From Pseudomonadota bacterium (GTDB taxonomy: Bacteria; Pseudomonadota; Alphaproteobacteria; Acetobacterales; Acetobacteraceae): a DNA stretch of 8,748 nt. The stretch spans positions 1 through 8,748 of the forward strand of contig JAJZFF010000353.1 of NCBI GenBank assembly GCA_021805485.1. Reading direction: 5' to 3'. This document shows positions 6,664-8,748 of the stretch, piece by piece. The position numbers were made by a program, and so were the translations under genes. Below the pieces are notes generated by a model. The model had not been told where the DNA came from. It made no database searches and saw only the letters and a program-made list of their open reading frames with translations. Numbering within the stretch: the stretch's first letter is position 1; each line of letters begins with the position of its first letter.

Positions 6664-7430
6664 AGCCGGCCGCACCGGCGCTGGAGAGCGAGGGGCTCGG
6701 CATCCGCTTCGGCGGACAGGTCGCCGTGGACGATGTCTCCTGCGCTTTCCACCCGGGGACGCTCACCGCCATCGTCGGGCCGAACGGCGCCGGCAAGACC
6801 ACCTATTTCAATCTGCTCTCGGGCCAGTTGCGCGCCAGCGCCGGCGAGGTGCGGCTGGACGGCGTGACCATCACCCGCCTGCCTCCGTCGCGCCGCAGCC
6901 GCCTCGGCCTGGGCCGGGCCTTCCAGCTCACCAACCTGTTCCCCTCCCTGTCGGTGCTGGAAAATGTCCGCCTCGCCGTGCAGGCACGCGCGGGCATCGG
7001 GCTGGACGTTTTCAGCCGTGCCACGCGCCACCGTGCCCTGATCGAGCGTGCCCATGCCGTGCTCGCGCAGGTGCGCCTGCAGGCGCGTGCCGCGGTGCCG
7101 GCGGTCGCGCTCAGCCATGGCGACCAGCGCAAGCTCGACGTCGCCATCCTGCTCGCCCTCGAACCCAGCGTGTTCCTGTTCGATGAGCCGACGGCCGGGA
7201 TGAGTGTGGACGAGGCGCCGGTCGTGCTCGACCTCATCGAGCAGATCAAGGTGGCGCGCCGGGCGACGATTCTGCTCGTTGAGCACAAGATGGACGTGGT
7301 GCGCCGGCTGGCCGACCGGGTGATCGTACTGCACCAGGGCCGCCTGGTCGCCGATGGCGCGCCGGAGGAGGTCGTCGCCTCGGCCGTGGTGCAGGAGGCC
7401 TATCTCGGCCGGCGGGCCGGCCATGGGTGA
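6660..7430 (+). CDS. livG: Liv-type ABC transporter ATP-binding protein, LivG-like
   Basis: This is one of the two ATPases of the HAAT importer, 256 residues, cytoplasmic and bound to the permease heterodimer. Walker A is GPNGAGKTT at 40-48, the Q-loop glutamine is Q89, Walker B is VFLFDE at 171-176 and the switch histidine is H209 in VEHKMD. The long insert before the signature (about 105-140) is typical of LivG rather than LivF. The signature reads LSHGD (151-155) instead of LSGGQ, and the D-loop region is AGMSVDEAP (179-187). Both differ from classical LivG and suggest a subfamily with another substrate. The ATG overlaps the binding-protein stop by 4 nt (ATGA) and no clear Shine-Dalgarno precedes it, so reinitiation is likely. 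The symbol denotes the subunit type, not the substrate. Confidence 0.92.
   Translation: MKPAAPALESEGLGIRFGGQVAVDDVSCAFHPGTLTAIVGPNGAGKTTYFNLLSGQLRASAGEVRLDGVTITRLPPSRRSRLGLGRAFQLTNLFPSLSVLENVRLAVQARAGIGLDVFSRATRHRALIERAHAVLAQVRLQARAAVPAVALSHGDQRKLDVAILLALEPSVFLFDEPTAGMSVDEAPVVLDLIEQIKVARRATILLVEHKMDVVRRLADRVIVLHQGRLVADGAPEEVVASAVVQEAYLGRRAGHG
7393..7425 (+). promoter_or_regulatory. Shine-Dalgarno, hairpin and start codon of the LivF-type gene
   Basis: AGGAGG (7393-7398) is followed by 8 nt, then by a perfect hairpin: GGCCGG (7407-7412), loop CGGG and CCGGCC (7417-7422). The hairpin directly abuts the ATG (7423-7425). Linear spacing between Shine-Dalgarno and ATG is 24 nt, too long for normal use, but with the hairpin folded it would be 8 nt. 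The region also encodes the last residues of the LivG-type protein, so ribosomes on that gene would open it. A GGCC within AGGAGGCC could compete for pairing. Confidence 0.5.
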
Positions 7431-8151
7431 GCCGGCGCTGCTGCGTCTGGCCGGCGTGCACACGCATATCGGCCGCTACCACATCCTGCACGGGGTCGAT
7501 CTCGCTCTGCGCGAGGGGCGGCTGATGATGCTGCTGGGGCGGAACGGGGCCGGCAAGACGACGACGCTGCGCACGGTGATGGGGCTGTGGCGGGCGAGCG
7601 CGGGGGAGATCCTGTTCGGCGGCAGCGTGCTCACGGCCCTCGATCCACCCGCCATCGCCCGCCTCGGCATCGCCTATGTGCCGGAGACCATGGGGCTGTT
7701 CGCCGGCCTCTCGGTGCGCGAGAACCTTCTGCTCGGCACCGGGCCCGGCGGCCTCGCCGCCTCACGAATCGAGGAGGTGCTGACATTGTTCCCGGTGCTG
7801 CACGAGAAGTGGGAGCTGCCGGCCGGCGCGCTCTCGGGCGGGCAGAAGCAGATGCTGGCGATCGGGCGCGCGATGGTCGAGACACGGCGGATGCTGGTGG
7901 TGGACGAACCGAGCAAGGGCCTCGCGCCGGGCGTCATCGACCAGCTCATCGCGGCCCTGGCGCGGCTGAAGGCGGCGGGGACGACGATTCTTCTGGTCGA
8001 GCAGAATTTTGCCATGGCCGCCGCCCTCGGCGACGATGTCGCGGTGATGGATGACGGGCGCATCGTGCATGTCGGGACCATGGCGGCGCTCGCCGCCGAC
8101 ACGTCGCTGCAGGTGCGTCTGCTCGGCCTGCATCTGGGCAGCCACCAATGA
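7423..8151 (+). CDS. livF: Liv-type ABC transporter ATP-binding protein, LivF-like
   Basis: This is the second ATPase of the HAAT importer, 242 residues. Walker A is GRNGAGKTT at 39-47, the Q-loop region is YVPETMGLF at 85-93 with glutamate where many ABC proteins have glutamine, the signature is LSGGQ at 137-141, Walker B is MLVVDE at 157-162, and the switch position is Q194 in LVEQN, as is normal for LivF. I start it at ATG 7423, which overlaps the LivG-type stop by 8 nt and gives MGEPALLRLAGVHTH, aligned with the family start. An upstream in-frame ATG at 7354 would add 23 arginine- and proline-rich residues and overlap the previous gene by 77 nt; I reject it. Initiation probably depends on coupling, or on the hairpin at 7407-7422. 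Confidence 0.93.
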   Translation: MGEPALLRLAGVHTHIGRYHILHGVDLALREGRLMMLLGRNGAGKTTTLRTVMGLWRASAGEILFGGSVLTALDPPAIARLGIAYVPETMGLFAGLSVRENLLLGTGPGGLAASRIEEVLTLFPVLHEKWELPAGALSGGQKQMLAIGRAMVETRRMLVVDEPSKGLAPGVIDQLIAALARLKAAGTTILLVEQNFAMAAALGDDVAVMDDGRIVHVGTMAALAADTSLQVRLLGLHLGSHQ

Positions 8152-8748
8152 GGCTGCCAGCCGTGAGGACGGGCGATGCCGCGCCGATCCTGGCCGTGCC
8201 GATACTGCTCCTGGCCGCGCTGCCGGCGATGGGCTTCGCCGACTGGCTGACACTCTCCGCCTCCGGCCTCGCGATGGGGATGCTGCTGTTTCTCATGGCC
8301 TCGGGCCTGACGCTGATTTTCGGCCTGATGGATGTGCTGAACTTCGCCCATGGCGCCTTCGTCGGCTTCGGCGCCTTCATCGCCGCCAGTGTCTGGGCGC
8401 GGCTTCCCGCGCTCGTCGCCGCGCCCGGTCTGGCGGCGAATCTGCTGGCACTGGTCGCGGCCGGCGGGGCTGCGGCCCTGGTCTGCGGCGGGCTGGGTCT
8501 CGTCTTCGAACGAGTCGTCATCCGCCGCGTCTATGGCGCGCATCTGCGCCAGATCCTCATCACCGTCGGCGCCATGATCGTTGCCGAGCAGATGAGCGTG
8601 GTGATCTGGGGGCCGGATGCGCTGACGCTGGCGAAGCCGGCCTCGTTGGCCAGCAGCTTCATCGTTGCTGGCGGTGCGGTGGAGAAATTCCGCCTGGTCG
8701 CCGCCGGGCTGGGGCTGGCGGCGTTCCTCGCACTGCGGCTGGTGCTGG
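8148..8748 (+). CDS. livH: Liv-type ABC transporter permease, LivH-like, N-terminal part (3' end outside window)
   Basis: The frame stays open from ATG 8148 to the window edge, giving the first 200 residues of an inner-membrane permease usually of about 290-340 residues. It overlaps the LivF-type stop by 4 nt (ATGA, 8148-8151) and lacks a good Shine-Dalgarno, which again suggests coupled translation. The LivH hallmark GLTLIFGLMDVLNFAHGAF lies at 53-71, and ERVVIRRVYG, then HLRQILITVG, lie at 121-141, the conserved cytoplasmic stretch of this family. Hydrophobic segments lie at about 11-30, 38-61, 66-90, 95-119, 135-154 and from 183 on. It pairs with the two ATPases and the binding protein upstream; a LivM-type partner is expected next. 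Substrate unknown. Confidence 0.93.
   Translation, partial: MRLPAVRTGDAAPILAVPILLLAALPAMGFADWLTLSASGLAMGMLLFLMASGLTLIFGLMDVLNFAHGAFVGFGAFIAASVWARLPALVAAPGLAANLLALVAAGGAAALVCGGLGLVFERVVIRRVYGAHLRQILITVGAMIVAEQMSVVIWGPDALTLAKPASLASSFIVAGGAVEKFRLVAAGLGLAAFLALRLVL

Noticed and set aside
5218..6675. Antisense open frame of 485 codons opposite the binding-protein gene
   Set aside because: Same cause: low-complexity Arg/His/Gly-rich translation, no motif, and complete overlap with a well-supported gene that has a signal peptide and family motifs.
7354..7422. Upstream in-frame ATG for the LivF-type gene
   Set aside because: It would add an Arg/Pro-rich 23-residue leader unlike LivF proteins and overlap the LivG-type gene by 77 nt. 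The ATG at 7423 fits the family start.

Overview
The window is high-G+C bacterial DNA with tightly packed genes, all on the + strand. Codon choice, gene families (CUT1-type and Liv-type ABC importers, tandem universal stress protein, multi-BON protein) and an FNR/FixK-type operator point to an alphaproteobacterium, perhaps of the Acetobacteraceae or the Bradyrhizobium/Rhodopseudomonas side. I cannot fix the genus from the sequence alone.

Layout. (1) 1-3496 is the 3' part of an operon for a CUT1-type (carbohydrate-like) ABC importer: the C-terminal part of the periplasmic binding protein, a MalF-type permease, a MalG-type permease and a UgpC/MalK-type ATPase with a C-terminal TOBE region. The genes are 23 bp apart, overlapping by 4 bp, and 6 bp apart, so they are almost certainly co-transcribed. 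(2) 3497-5311 is a small stress module: a 147-bp regulatory gap with a perfect FNR/FixK-type box (3540-3553), a three-BON-domain protein without signal peptide, and a tandem-domain universal stress protein. (3) 5437-8748 is the 5' part of a Liv/HAAT-type importer operon: a signal-peptide-bearing binding protein, a LivG-type ATPase, a LivF-type ATPase and the first 200 codons of a LivH-type permease. A second permease (LivM-type) is expected beyond the right edge. Every junction here is a 4- or 8-nt overlap, so translation is probably coupled.

How they work together. The two importers each carry their own membrane and ATPase parts, and neither substrate can be read from the sequence. The BON/USP pair between them looks like an independent unit switched on under oxygen limitation by a Crp/Fnr-family regulator. 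There is no rRNA, tRNA, CRISPR, phage or insertion-sequence signature, and no gene-free stretch above 300 bp (the longest gap is 147 bp).

I did not find a convincing undescribed multi-gene system. The best leads are regulatory: the FNR/FixK box with a flanking 10-bp palindrome, and a hairpin exactly between a Shine-Dalgarno sequence and the livF start codon that, if folded, would bring the two from 24 nt to 8 nt apart.
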